29,056 bases of DNA. It comes from an uncultured Prevotella sp. (lineage in GTDB: Bacteria; Bacteroidota; Bacteroidia; Bacteroidales; Bacteroidaceae). A program made the translations under genes and the position numbers. Each line of letters opens with the position of its first letter. Within the stretch, counting starts at the first letter, position 1. The notes under the pieces are model-generated. The model was given only the letters and a program-made list of their open reading frames with translations. It had not been told where the DNA came from and did no database searches. Positions 1 to 9,464 of this stretch are shown piece after piece. The stretch spans positions 1-29,056 of the forward strand of contig CAJPPF010000011.1 of assembly GCA_905372445.1 (NCBI GenBank), given 5' to 3'.

Positions 1-92
1 TTTTTGTTTCAAATAGTAAGCGTTACTGAAAACATTCCTTTTAGTTTTGTGTCTTACACGAGCCGAGAAAGGGGCGTTATTTGCCGGACGGC

Positions 93-304
93 GTAGGGGC
101 GTGATTTATCACGTTCCGCCTCAGCTCTGAGTCCATTGCGCGAGCTATTTGCTTCTCGTAGATTGCGGAACGTGATAAATTACGCCCCTTCGCCTGCCGG
201 ATTGCCTGTTTCCCAGAGGATTGCTTAAGCGTGATAAATCACGCCCAAAAGGTTTCATCTTACTCAATTCTTCGCTATAATTTATTTACCGGACACCAAT
301 AATT
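93..304. repeat. Palindromic intergenic repeat, copy 1
   Basis: The element begins with GGGGCGTGATTTATCACG at 96-113. An inverted partner follows at 165-188, matching 23 of 24 bases of 96-119, so a 24-bp hairpin with a 45-base loop can form. A third CGTGATAAATCACG core lies at 230-243. The tail at 261-304, which contains TTTACCGGACACC, is about 88% identical to 21056-21099. A related element is therefore present twice in this window. No ORF is convincing here. It lies downstream of the minus-strand helicase gene. Function unknown; a REP-like or MITE-like non-coding repeat is the best description. Confidence 0.8.
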
Positions 305-432
305 CGCCGTTCCTTTTTTTACATGAGTTCCGTCCCCCGTCGTCCTTTTCCAAGTCGTTCAAAAGAGGCAAATTGCAAAAATCAAGAAATCATTATTGGC
401 GTATTATTCGACACACTACGCATCATGAATGC

Positions 433-3400
433 CTACTGCTCAATAATTCCACTATCAAAGAACTTCAATACCGGTGTCATGAATCGCGAGATATTCCTAT
501 GTATCGGCATTCCGTGATAGTCGTGCTTTATGGCGCCTACCATAATCATCAACCGCTTTCGTGCTCTGGTCATTGCCACATAAAGCTTTCTTGCGTCTTC
601 TGCCTTAAGCTGGGCATTGTCCTTGGAGAAATAACCCGGATACCTATCGTCTGCAACATCAAAAACTATGACATTATCAAACTCAAGTCCCTTTGCCTTA
701 TGTACTGTCGTAACAAAGATATTCTCGTCAACGATGTCGCTCGAGCAGAGGTCGCTTTCCTTCAGAGTTGTAATTTCCAGAATGTGATCAGCAATCTGTT
801 CGTGAAGTGTTTTTTCCTGTTTTTCGTCAACCAATTCCTTTGCCACATATCTGAGCATATACTCATAGCCTTTCACCTCCTTCACATAGTTATCCTCACG
901 GGCACGCTCATAGACCCGCCTCAACATATTTATTATCAGAGGCTCGCCGATTTCCGTCTGCATCAGGTATTGGGCATCACGTGTCATGTCGTACAGAGGT
1001 TGATAGTTACGTCTTAGCACTGCAGCTTTTTCCCTTACCGACTTCTGACCGAGAAACTCCTTCTGCAGGGGAATAATATTTCTGGCACGCTCAAGACAAT
1101 GCTTCACCACATTACACGTCGCCGCCACGTCGGCATCAGCCAAATGACTGTTCTCACCCTCAAGATGAAGCACCTCAAGCAGGTATTTCAACTTATACTG
1201 ATACAGCGCAGGTTCAAGCAACTTTGCCAGTTTTAAAGAATCGAAATAAACTTTACATTTTCGTCTCAGGTCAACCTCAGGCAAATAGCGTCTCAGATTC
1301 CAGTCAAGAATATTGTAATCGTAGTCGGCATTATGTCCCAACAACACTCCGTCACCCACATAATCCATGAACATCCGCAGGGCTTCCTTCGCCGGATACA
1401 ATGTGTTGTGCTTCATCTCTTCAATGACGGGGTTCTTTATGTCACCGAGCATCTGCGGAATCTCTCTGTCAGTGTGTATGAACACCTTAAAATCCGAGTT
1501 GGGCACTACCTCGCCGCCACGCATTTTGACAGCGGCAATCTGCACTATGTCATCCTCAGTCACACTAAGACCTGTAGTCTCCGTGTCGAAGACGACTATC
1601 TCCTTCGACGCATCACTGCAAGCCTGCTCAAACCTCATGACATAACTATCCATTATCACTTCGCCCTCGCCGTGGGCAAACAGATCGGTAGGCAGAAGGG
1701 CGCAATTCATCATTTCGCGTATGAATTTTCGTGCAGAAGCATTCTGTTCGTACACACGGAAGCCTTTCAGAATGCGTGCCCACGCAATGAAGTTATGTTC
1801 ATTGGCGAAAACACTCAGATGAGCCAGTATGAGTTTCATGTCGGGCAGGGCAAACATATCCGTTCCGGAAACCTTGAAATGCTTCACTCCAAGGTCGGTC
1901 ATACGGCTGCTTATGATGTCGGCATCATTGTTGGAACTGACTATCACAGCCACCGTCTCATCACTGCCGTTATCATTAGATGCCGAAAGTTCTCTGCCTT
2001 CGTTGGCTTTCCACCCTGCAAGGCGCATCGCCTGCTGAGCCGCATCCATATATTCCTGATCGAGGGTGTTGCTCGACATAATGCACAACTCGTTTCCGCT
2101 ACGCACAGGAACATAGTCGGACGTGGGCAACATGTCCTTCCGGATGTGCAGCACATGGTAGGCGTAATGATTGAACACCTGCAACAGATATTTCGGCGAG
2201 CGATGATTTTTCACCAATCGGTGTATGTTGCCCCGACAGCGTTCCTTCAGCAGTTCCAGCGTACTCATTTTCGCTCCCATGAAAGAAAATATAGCCTGCT
2301 GTTCATCGCCTAAGTATATCACGTGAGAATCAACAAGGGCATCAGTAGAAAGCAGGTCGACAATCTTCAGTTGCATAGGGTTTAAGTCCTGCACCTCGTC
2401 AACCTGTACCCAAGGATAACGCCTGAACTGATACTTTGCTTCCGCCGTCGCGCGGTCAGAATGGGCATCAGTGTCTTTACCATTGCCATTAGCGATAACG
2501 ATGTCTTCTGCAAGAGCATCGTAAGCCAGAAGCAGCAAGTCCTCGAAATCGACAAGGTGATTCTCACGTTTGTAATTAGTATAGAACAGTGCCGCCTCCA
2601 TTTTTTTTAACAGAGATTCCACAGCTCTCATAAACCCGATGTCGCTTCCGATGCCGCTACTCACTACTCCTTCAGAAACGTCAAGCGAGTGTATGCCATT
2701 CTCACAATCATGATTATGAGCATCATGCCTGTCCGTCGTGGCATGTACTGACGGCGACGACGGCATATCAACAGACACCTGGCGTTCGTTGAGCATAGTG
2801 CGGTATGTGTCGGGATGGTGGTAAATGTTGAGCAGTACTTGTGGCGTAAATGGCTGACGTGTCAGCTGGCATAGTTCCTTAAGCGTAGAAACATCTTCTG
2901 CAGAGAGGCTTTCCGGATGCAGGCGTATGGATTTTGGATGTTCTTTTTTAATCTGATACATCAGCGCCGACAACTGTATGGCGTTGAAATATTCTCTGCG
3001 ACGCCGGTTGTTGACGGCTACAAACGTCTCGTCCTCATTGAGGAAACGGGCGATGATGCTTATTGAATCGGCGTCATCGATAACGCTCGTCTCCGCAGGA
3101 ATCAGAGCATTCTCAAACAAGAACCGTGCACAAAAACGATGAATATTACCCACGAAGATGTTATCAACGCCGCGAACGTCAGCGTCGTTGTCGTCATGCC
3201 CCGCTCCGGAAGTCGCAACCTCCACGACATGAGTCCCATGCTCCATATTGTCATAAGCCCCTGTTGCAGAGGCTGTGTCGGTGTTTAAAGTCCCGCCAAG
3301 GGTCTGCATTATTCGCTCCTTCATGCCGCGGGCAGCACGATTGGTGAACGTCAGGCAGAGCATATTCTCATAGTTGACACCCATACTGTGGGCGTAGCGG

Positions 3401-3513
3401 ATGCGTTCGGTCAGTATCTGTGTCTTTCCACACCCCGGAGGTGCCAACACTAAATGACTGCCACTGTTTATTTCGATAACGGCTTTCTGGCTTGAGTCGG
3501 GAGTGAATCGCAT
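433..3513 (-). CDS. UvrD/Rep-family DNA helicase with inserted DnaQ-like 3'-5' exonuclease domain
   Basis: A 1026-residue protein combining superfamily 1A helicase and DEDDh exonuclease parts, presumably for DNA repair. Helicase motifs in order are Walker A APPGCGKT (24-31), Walker B VDEVQDLNP (371-379), GDEQQAIFSF (402-411), NHRSP (436-440), then VHKAKGLEFDNV (937-948) and VAMTRARK (979-986). Between NHRSP and VHKAKGLEF sits an exonuclease with FDTETTG (642-648), GHNADYD (726-732) and HLADAD (790-795), which supply the D, E, D, H and D positions. Two Asp/His/Gly-rich stretches near 92-105 and 245-275 look like low-complexity insertions. The reading frame extends upstream to 3600, but that part overlaps the nagB terminator. 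The start at 3513 (MRFTPDSS) puts Walker A at the usual distance from the N-terminus. No clear promoter was found for it. Confidence 0.9.
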   Translation of the reverse strand: MRFTPDSSQKAVIEINSGSHLVLAPPGCGKTQILTERIRYAHSMGVNYENMLCLTFTNRAARGMKERIMQTLGGTLNTDTASATGAYDNMEHGTHVVEVATSGAGHDDNDADVRGVDNIFVGNIHRFCARFLFENALIPAETSVIDDADSISIIARFLNEDETFVAVNNRRRREYFNAIQLSALMYQIKKEHPKSIRLHPESLSAEDVSTLKELCQLTRQPFTPQVLLNIYHHPDTYRTMLNERQVSVDMPSSPSVHATTDRHDAHNHDCENGIHSLDVSEGVVSSGIGSDIGFMRAVESLLKKMEAALFYTNYKRENHLVDFEDLLLLAYDALAEDIVIANGNGKDTDAHSDRATAEAKYQFRRYPWVQVDEVQDLNPMQLKIVDLLSTDALVDSHVIYLGDEQQAIFSFMGAKMSTLELLKERCRGNIHRLVKNHRSPKYLLQVFNHYAYHVLHIRKDMLPTSDYVPVRSGNELCIMSSNTLDQEYMDAAQQAMRLAGWKANEGRELSASNDNGSDETVAVIVSSNNDADIISSRMTDLGVKHFKVSGTDMFALPDMKLILAHLSVFANEHNFIAWARILKGFRVYEQNASARKFIREMMNCALLPTDLFAHGEGEVIMDSYVMRFEQACSDASKEIVVFDTETTGLSVTEDDIVQIAAVKMRGGEVVPNSDFKVFIHTDREIPQMLGDIKNPVIEEMKHNTLYPAKEALRMFMDYVGDGVLLGHNADYDYNILDWNLRRYLPEVDLRRKCKVYFDSLKLAKLLEPALYQYKLKYLLEVLHLEGENSHLADADVAATCNVVKHCLERARNIIPLQKEFLGQKSVREKAAVLRRNYQPLYDMTRDAQYLMQTEIGEPLIINMLRRVYERAREDNYVKEVKGYEYMLRYVAKELVDEKQEKTLHEQIADHILEITTLKESDLCSSDIVDENIFVTTVHKAKGLEFDNVIVFDVADDRYPGYFSKDNAQLKAEDARKLYVAMTRARKRLMIMVGAIKHDYHGMPIHRNISRFMTPVLKFFDSGIIEQ

Positions 3514-3562
3514 GATTGGGCTACAGGATTTATCAGAATGAAAGGAATAAAATAAACGATAG

Positions 3563-3613
3563 AAAAAAGCAGCAAGCCCAATCCGTCTGTCGACCGGCAT
3601 GAGACTTGCTGCT
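3563..3613 (-). terminator. Rho-independent terminator downstream of nagB
   Basis: On the minus strand AGCAGCAAG (3613-3605) pairs with CTTGCTGCT (3576-3568), followed directly by a run of six T (3568-3563). The loop is long (28 bases) but holds a small inner CCG/CGG pairing. It lies between nagB and the helicase and should separate their transcripts. It also argues against starting the helicase at 3600. Confidence 0.75.
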
Positions 3614-3668
3614 GATATTGCTTTTTACGTTGTGGCAATTACTCCACAAAGGAAACTATGAGAACATA

Positions 3669-4454
3669 TTATTTCTTCTCGATGTCCTTGAAGTACTTAT
3701 AAGTTGACACCTTCAACTCATCGGTAGCAGCCTCATCGCAAACGATGATTCCTGCAGGATGGCTCTGTAGTGCAGAGATAGTCCATGCCTGTGTGATAGG
3801 TCCTTCGATGGCAGCCTGCAGAGCACGAGCCTTATTGTGGCCGTTGCAGAGGATCATTACCTCCTGCGCGTCGAGCACGGTGGCAACACCAACAGTGACC
3901 GCAGTCTTTGGCACTTTATTGATATCATTATCGAAGAATCGGCAATTGGCGATGATTGTGTCGGTTGTCAATGTCTTCTGACGGGTGCGTGATGAGAGAG
4001 AAGAGAACGGTTCGTTGAACGCGATATGACCATCAGGACCGATACCACCGATGAAGAGGTCGATGCCGCCTTCCTCTTCGATTGCATTCTCGTAGTTGGC
4101 ACACTCCTCATAGAGGTCCTCTGCATTGCCATTGAGTATATGTATCTGCTCGGCAGGGCAGTCGATATGATCAAACAGATTACGGTGCATGAACGACCAG
4201 TAGCTTTCCGGATGCTCCTTTGGAAGACCTACATACTCGTCCATATTGAATGTGACAACATTCTTGAACGACACGCGCCCCTCCTTATAAGCCTTGACGA
4301 GAGCCTTATACATTCCTATCGGAGAAGAACCTGTAGGAAGTCCAAGGACAAACTTACACTCCTCAGTAGGTTCAAACTCGTTGATTCTCTTGATTACATA
4401 CTCCGCAGCCCATTGTGACAGAGCTTCATAGTCTTTTTCAATAATTACTCGCAT
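3669..4454 (-). CDS. nagB: Glucosamine-6-phosphate deaminase
   Basis: A 261-residue cytoplasmic enzyme that converts glucosamine-6-phosphate to fructose-6-phosphate and ammonia, the committed step of amino-sugar catabolism. The length is normal for the family. GLPTGSSP (38-45) is the phosphate-binding loop. NMDEYVGL carries Asp72, and GGIGPDGHIAFNEP carries Asp141, His143 and Glu148, the same numbers as the catalytic residues of the E. coli enzyme. It lies 54 bp downstream of the hexosaminidase gene on the same strand, with no terminator between them, so the two probably share the promoter near 6161. A hairpin terminator follows at 3563-3613. Confidence 0.96.
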   Translation of the reverse strand: MRVIIEKDYEALSQWAAEYVIKRINEFEPTEECKFVLGLPTGSSPIGMYKALVKAYKEGRVSFKNVVTFNMDEYVGLPKEHPESYWSFMHRNLFDHIDCPAEQIHILNGNAEDLYEECANYENAIEEEGGIDLFIGGIGPDGHIAFNEPFSSLSSRTRQKTLTTDTIIANCRFFDNDINKVPKTAVTVGVATVLDAQEVMILCNGHNKARALQAAIEGPITQAWTISALQSHPAGIIVCDEAATDELKVSTYKYFKDIEKK

Positions 4455-4508
4455 AATAACATATTACTAATTTCAAACTGTTAGATAGCTATTTTCTGCA
4501 TCCTCGGA

Positions 4509-6131
4509 TTACCACTCCTTATACACTTTCTTCGCAGGGAACTTATGCTTTGCATAGGTCATGTTGTATAAATCATAGAGGTCGGTCATACGTGTTATAC
4601 GTGGAAGGAACTCATCGTAAGTGCCTTTCTTATTGCACCAACCCTCTTCGGCAATGGCTGCAAGACGTGGGAGCAGCATATACTCTGCCTGAATAGGTGT
4701 CGGGATATACTCGGTCCAAAGGTTTGCCTGAACGCCAAGGATATGGCTACGGTTCTCCGGTGAGATATCATCAGGGATTGACACCATGGAATAAACCTTC
4801 TCGAGTGGCAGGTAGCCGCCTATTGCCTGAGGCTCATCGCTTTTCCGCGGATCCTCCTGATAGTAGTCAAGATAGCAATATGTTGTAGGCGACATGACTA
4901 CATCATGACCCGCCTGAGCTGCAGCGATACCATGTTCCATTCCTCGCCAGCAGTGAATTGTAGCGCTCTTATTTATGTCGCCTTCGAGAATCTCGTCCCA
5001 TCCCATGATGCGGCGACCACGTGAGTTGACGAATTTCTCAATACGATTTGTGAAATATGACTGTATAGTACCGGTGTTCAATCCCTCACGCTCCATGAGA
5101 GCCTTGCACTTCGGACAGTCGGCAGTGCGCTTCTTCGGTGCCTCATCACCACCGATGTGGATCATTTCTGAAGGGAAGATATCGATTATCTCTGATAACA
5201 CGTCCTCACAGAACTGATAAACTTTCTCGTTGCCCATGCAAAGAATATCTGGAAATACGCCCCAATTGGTCTCCACCTCGTAAGGTCCACCAGTGCAACC
5301 AAGCTCAGGCATAGCAGCCAAAGCCGACATTTGATGACCGGGCATATCAATCTCCGGAATAACCGTTATGTAACGCTCACGGGCATATTCCACGATATCG
5401 CGTGCCTGATCCTGAGTGTAATAACTGCCATAAGGAACGCCATCGTATATCTGAGAGTTATGTCCTACAGTCGTCTCCTTACGTACACTGCCGATAGCAG
5501 TGAGCATAGGATACTTTTTAATCTCTATGCGCCAGCCTTGATCCTCTGTCAGATGCCAGTGGAAACGATTCATATTGTGCATTGCGATGAGGTCAATGAA
5601 CTCCTTGACTTTTTCAACAGGGAAGAAATGACGACCGCAATCAAGCATCATTCCGCGGTATGCAAAGCGAGGATTATCGGCAATCTTTACCGCAGGAAAC
5701 TCCACTTGATCAACCTTTGTGGTAGGCAATGATTTGCGGAGAGTCTGAATACCATAGAATACTCCTGCAGGAGTCTTACCAAGCACGATAATCCCCTTGT
5801 TGTCAACAGTAATAGAATAACCTTCATCCTCTGTCATCTTCGGATCGAGCATCAGTTTTATAGTGTTGGCAGGTGCCTTGGCAGTGTTGGTTGAAAGTGC
5901 CAGAAGTAAGCCAGTATTCTTTTGTACATACTCCTTAAGGAACATGGCATTGCGTTCCATTTCCTCATTGCCCTCGATAAAGGCAATACGAGTACGGGCA
6001 TTAAGAACGAAAGGAGCGTTAGTAGATAGATTGACGCTCTGTGGCATAGGCACTACATTGTAGTCAGCCTTCTGGGCAAAAAGAGTCATTGTAACCATTA
6101 AGCTGCAAATGACCAGCGTGATTTTTTTCAT
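4509..6131 (-). CDS. Exported beta-N-acetylhexosaminidase, glycoside hydrolase family 20
   Basis: A 540-residue protein (start at MKKITLV) predicted to release terminal N-acetylhexosamine from glycans in the periplasm or at the cell surface. Residues 1-20 form a signal peptide ending TLFAQ, probably cleaved by signal peptidase I. An N-terminal GH20b-like domain (about 25-150) precedes the catalytic barrel with RGMMLDCGRHFF (159-170), WHLTEDQGWRIEI (192-204) and HIGGDE (325-330). Asp329-Glu330 is the catalytic pair of substrate-assisted GH20 catalysis. The frame runs up to 6191, but that start would lie at or upstream of the predicted promoter, so 6131 is preferred; 6137 (MIMKK) is the alternative. 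First gene of a probable operon with nagB, which suits use of the released GlcNAc. Confidence 0.95.
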   Translation of the reverse strand: MKKITLVICSLMVTMTLFAQKADYNVVPMPQSVNLSTNAPFVLNARTRIAFIEGNEEMERNAMFLKEYVQKNTGLLLALSTNTAKAPANTIKLMLDPKMTEDEGYSITVDNKGIIVLGKTPAGVFYGIQTLRKSLPTTKVDQVEFPAVKIADNPRFAYRGMMLDCGRHFFPVEKVKEFIDLIAMHNMNRFHWHLTEDQGWRIEIKKYPMLTAIGSVRKETTVGHNSQIYDGVPYGSYYTQDQARDIVEYARERYITVIPEIDMPGHQMSALAAMPELGCTGGPYEVETNWGVFPDILCMGNEKVYQFCEDVLSEIIDIFPSEMIHIGGDEAPKKRTADCPKCKALMEREGLNTGTIQSYFTNRIEKFVNSRGRRIMGWDEILEGDINKSATIHCWRGMEHGIAAAQAGHDVVMSPTTYCYLDYYQEDPRKSDEPQAIGGYLPLEKVYSMVSIPDDISPENRSHILGVQANLWTEYIPTPIQAEYMLLPRLAAIAEEGWCNKKGTYDEFLPRITRMTDLYDLYNMTYAKHKFPAKKVYKEW

Positions 6132-6160
6132 TATCATAAAGTTTATATTAAATCCGATTA

Positions 6161-6192
6161 CAAAAGTAGTGTTTTTTTTGCAGAAACGCAAA
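6161..6192 (-). promoter_or_regulatory. Bacteroidetes-type promoter for hexosaminidase-nagB
   Basis: Read on the minus strand, the -33 element TTTG (6192-6189) is followed after a 20-bp spacer by TACTTTTG (6168-6161), a match to TAnnTTTG. Transcription would begin near 6154, giving a leader of about 20 bases before the start at 6131. It interlocks with the oppositely oriented hflX promoter. Confidence 0.7.
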
Positions 6193-6208
6193 ATATATTG
6201 TAAATTTG
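6177..6208 (+). promoter_or_regulatory. Bacteroidetes-type promoter for hflX
   Basis: TTTG at 6177-6180, a 20-bp spacer and TAAATTTG at 6201-6208 match the Bacteroidetes primary sigma consensus. The predicted start of transcription is near 6215, leaving a leader of about 55 bases before the ATG at 6269. The -33 boxes of this promoter and its divergent partner are only 8 bp apart, so the two are likely to compete or be co-regulated. Confidence 0.7.
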
Positions 6209-6268
6209 CACTTGTAAGTATATAATATTATAGAATATCGATGCGCAGACTGCGCTCGGGAAAATCAA

Positions 6269-7531
6269 ATGCGTGAATTTGTAATATCAGAAGCAAAGAC
6301 AGAGACTGCTGTCATAGTTGGTCTCATCACACCCCAGCAGGATGAGAACCGTACAAACGAATACTTGGACGAGCTTGAATTTCTTGCCGATACCGCCGGC
6401 GCACATATCGTGAAGCGTTTCACTCAAAAGGTGAACGGTCCACACGGTGCAACGTATGTCGGAAAGGGAAAGCTCGATGAGATAAAGCAATATATAAAAG
6501 AATGTGAGGACCGCGCCGAAAATGAAGAGGTAATGCCAGACGGAACACCGTGGTGCGAGGTGGGAATGGTAATATTCGACGATGAGCTGTCGCCGAAGCA
6601 ACTGCGAGTGATCGAGGGCGAACTGAAGGTGAAGATTCTTGACCGCACAAGTCTTATATTGGATATCTTTGCCATGCGTGCCCAAACAGCAGAGGCAAAG
6701 GCACAAGTAGAGATAGCTCAATATCGTTATATGCTGCCGCGTCTGCAGCGGCTATGGACACACCTTGAGCGTCAGCGTGGTGGTGCTGTAGGGCTTCGAG
6801 GTCCCGGAGAGACCCAGCTTGAAATGGACCGTCGCATCATCCTACAGCGAATATCGCTGCTTAAGGAGCGTCTTGTAGAGATTGACAAGCAGAAGACGAC
6901 ACAGCGCAAGAACCGTGGACGGATGATTCGAGTGGCACTCGTAGGATATACCAACGTAGGCAAGTCAACGATAATGAACCTACTCTCGAAGAGCGAAGTG
7001 TTTGCCGAAAATAAGCTCTTTGCCACTCTTGACACCACCGTAAGGAAGGTTGTAATAGAGAATCTGCCGTTCCTCCTTGCCGACACCGTTGGGTTCATAC
7101 GCAAGTTGCCTACCGACCTTGTCGACTCCTTTAAGTCGACACTCGACGAAACCCGCGAGGCTGATATGTTGGTGCATGTGGTTGACATATCCCACCCTGA
7201 CTTTGAAGAACAGATAAAGGTTGTTGAGAACACATTGGCTGAACTTGGATGTGCGGACAAGCCTTCGATGATTCTGTTTAACAAGATTGACAACTACAAA
7301 TGGGTGGAGAAAGATGAGGACGACCTGACACCAATAAAAAAGAATGAAATCTCGCTTGATGAACTCAAACGGACATGGATGGGACGCCTGAACGAGAACT
7401 GTATATTCATTTCTGCAAGGGAAAAGGAGAACATAGAGCAGTTCAAAAACACGCTATACAATAAGGTAAGAGAGCTTCATGTGCAGAAATATCCTTATAA
7501 CGACTTCTTGTATCCTGTAGTAGAAGAATAG
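6269..7531 (+). CDS. hflX: Ribosome-associated GTPase HflX
   Basis: A 420-residue GTPase of the HflX family, which binds the 50S subunit and in other bacteria splits stalled 70S ribosomes under stress. The N-terminal HflX domain (about 12-200) ends with the family signature GGAVGLRGPGETQLEMDRR (171-189), followed by a helical linker. The G domain has G1 GYTNVGKS (226-233), G3 DTVGFIRKLP (272-281) and G4 NKID (338-341). It is preceded by a good promoter and is the first gene of a four-gene same-strand run; the next gene begins 54 bp later without a terminator. Confidence 0.96.
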   Translation: MREFVISEAKTETAVIVGLITPQQDENRTNEYLDELEFLADTAGAHIVKRFTQKVNGPHGATYVGKGKLDEIKQYIKECEDRAENEEVMPDGTPWCEVGMVIFDDELSPKQLRVIEGELKVKILDRTSLILDIFAMRAQTAEAKAQVEIAQYRYMLPRLQRLWTHLERQRGGAVGLRGPGETQLEMDRRIILQRISLLKERLVEIDKQKTTQRKNRGRMIRVALVGYTNVGKSTIMNLLSKSEVFAENKLFATLDTTVRKVVIENLPFLLADTVGFIRKLPTDLVDSFKSTLDETREADMLVHVVDISHPDFEEQIKVVENTLAELGCADKPSMILFNKIDNYKWVEKDEDDLTPIKKNEISLDELKRTWMGRLNENCIFISAREKENIEQFKNTLYNKVRELHVQKYPYNDFLYPVVEE

Positions 7532-7585
7532 TAATGCCACAAAAGAATATGATGTAAACAAAGAAACACTAAACCCAATACAGTA

Positions 7586-9436
7586 ATGAGCAGATTACTA
7601 ACAGAACACGAGATACGAGTGCTGAAAGACCACGGCTGCTCCGCAGAAGACTGGACAGCAATTAATGTCGGTGAGGATTTCTCGCCTGAATATATATATT
7701 ATGTGGATTTCTACGGTGAGGTAAACCTCGGTTCATTCACAAAGACCATAGAAATAAGCCGAGGATTCTACAAACATTCAGGAATACGCAATGCAACGCT
7801 CAGAAACTGTACGATAGGCGACGACTGCCTTATAGAGAACATCGGTTCGTATATAAACAACTATATCATAGGCGACGACTGTATAATATCTAATGTCAGC
7901 ACGATAGAAACTACCGAAGGCGCCACCTACGGCGAGGGCAATATCATATCCGTACTCAACGAAGTAGGAGAAGGCAACGTAATGCTTTTCCACGGTCTTA
8001 CCTCACAGGTAGCAGCGTTAATGGTCAAATACGAGAAGGATATAGAGTTCACGCAAGCCATACGTAATATGGTAATCGGTGAGATAGACAACAAGGTTCG
8101 TGACTGTGGTTTCCTTGGCGACAACGTGAAGATTGTCAACACTACAGAGATTACAAACTCTATAATAACCGACAACTGCGAGGTACGCGGCGCTACTCGA
8201 ATCGCCGACAGCACTATACAAAGCACACCTGATGCCAGTGTCTTCATCGGAAGCGGCGTTATCTGTGAGAACTCAATTGTGTTCGATGGCTCAAGTATCA
8301 TCGATAACTCACGAGTAGAGAACTGTTTCGTAGGTGAAGCATGTAAGATTACAAGCGGGTTCTCTGCCGAGAGTTCCTTGTTCTTTGCCAACTCGTATAT
8401 GGCAAACGGTGAGGCTTGCGCTGCTTTCTGCGGTCCTTTCTCTGCAAGTCACCATAAGAGCTCGCTACTCATCGGCTGCGAATTTTCATTCTATAATGCC
8501 GGCTCTGCCACCAACTTCTCAAACCATGCCTACAAGATGGGACCGATGCACTTCGGTAAATTCGAGCGTGGTGTGAAGACTGCCAGTGGCTCATATATTC
8601 TCATGCCAGCCTATATCGGTCAGTTCTCCGTTTGTTTCGGTAAGATAATGTTTCATCCGGATACACGCAAGTTGCCTTTCTCATATCTTATGGCATACGG
8701 CGACGAGATGATACTTGTGCCTGGACGCACACTGACAACAGTAGGTCTCTACCGCGATATACGCAAATGGCCACGCCGTGACAAACGCCCACTGTCAACA
8801 CGGCTGTCGATTGTGAATTTCGATTGGCTCTCACCTTTCTCTGCCGGACGCATCATGACAGCAAAACGCACGTTGGAAGACCTGCGTAGGGTCTCGGGCG
8901 ATAATGTGCAATCATACAATTACCACGATTATGTCATTAAGGCTTCTTCGCTCCGTAAGGGTATAAAGTACTACGACATCGCCCTGCGCATCTATATGGG
9001 CGCAGTAATGAAACGTCATCGTCTTGAATATCCTAAATCAGAAATCGGTAAGGGCAAATGGAGTGACCTGTCGGGTCTGCTCATTCCCGAGACAGAAGAG
9101 CAGCGTATTGTAGAGAGCATCAAGAACGGCACGATAACCTCCACACATCAGATTCGCGAAGAGTTACGGACAGCACATAACAACTACGCCGAATATCGCT
9201 GGGCGTGGAGTTACCGCCTGCTCTGCGAATACTACGAAGTAGATGAAATAACAAAGGAGATAGCGGCAAAGATTCACAAAGACTATATCACAGCGCGCAG
9301 GGCATGGATTGCCGAGATTCGCAAGGATGCAGAGCGTGAGTTTGAATTAGGCGATGTTGACGAGACAACGTATCAGAATTTCATCAACGACCTCAACAAG
9401 GAAGTGGAATTTGAGAATCTGAAGTACGATATGTAA
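7586..9436 (+). CDS. DUF4954 family protein with left-handed beta-helix repeats
   Basis: A 616-residue cytoplasmic protein (no signal peptide) of unknown function. Residues about 60-290 carry hexapeptide-like repeats such as CTIGDDCLIENIG, YIIGDDCIISNV and SIITDNCEVRGA. This is the pattern of the left-handed beta helix in GlmU/LpxA-type acyltransferases and sugar nucleotidyltransferases. The middle part is rich in aromatic residues and Gly, and the last 130 residues look helical and charged. I assign it to DUF4954 from overall resemblance; no catalytic residues could be identified. It lies between hflX and an M16 protease, 54 and 28 bp from them, and is probably co-transcribed. A role in cell-envelope sugar metabolism is only a guess from the fold. 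Confidence 0.8.
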   Translation: MSRLLTEHEIRVLKDHGCSAEDWTAINVGEDFSPEYIYYVDFYGEVNLGSFTKTIEISRGFYKHSGIRNATLRNCTIGDDCLIENIGSYINNYIIGDDCIISNVSTIETTEGATYGEGNIISVLNEVGEGNVMLFHGLTSQVAALMVKYEKDIEFTQAIRNMVIGEIDNKVRDCGFLGDNVKIVNTTEITNSIITDNCEVRGATRIADSTIQSTPDASVFIGSGVICENSIVFDGSSIIDNSRVENCFVGEACKITSGFSAESSLFFANSYMANGEACAAFCGPFSASHHKSSLLIGCEFSFYNAGSATNFSNHAYKMGPMHFGKFERGVKTASGSYILMPAYIGQFSVCFGKIMFHPDTRKLPFSYLMAYGDEMILVPGRTLTTVGLYRDIRKWPRRDKRPLSTRLSIVNFDWLSPFSAGRIMTAKRTLEDLRRVSGDNVQSYNYHDYVIKASSLRKGIKYYDIALRIYMGAVMKRHRLEYPKSEIGKGKWSDLSGLLIPETEEQRIVESIKNGTITSTHQIREELRTAHNNYAEYRWAWSYRLLCEYYEVDEITKEIAAKIHKDYITARRAWIAEIRKDAEREFELGDVDETTYQNFINDLNKEVEFENLKYDM

Positions 9437-9464
9437 AACAAGAATACTATTTAAACAATATTTT

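Noticed and set aside
93..243. CRISPR-like spacing of the CGTGATTTATCACG core
   Set aside because: Repeats alternate in orientation, spacing is unequal, only three cores occur in a row, and there are no cas genes. It is an inverted repeat element.
373..1017. 214-codon plus-strand ORF opposite the helicase
   Set aside because: It is the antisense shadow of the helicase gene, with no family resemblance and odd composition.
1333..2313. 326-codon plus-strand ORF
   Set aside because: It lies wholly antisense to the helicase, whose motifs are certain on the minus strand. The protein is His/Ile/Val-rich, as complementary-strand artefacts are.
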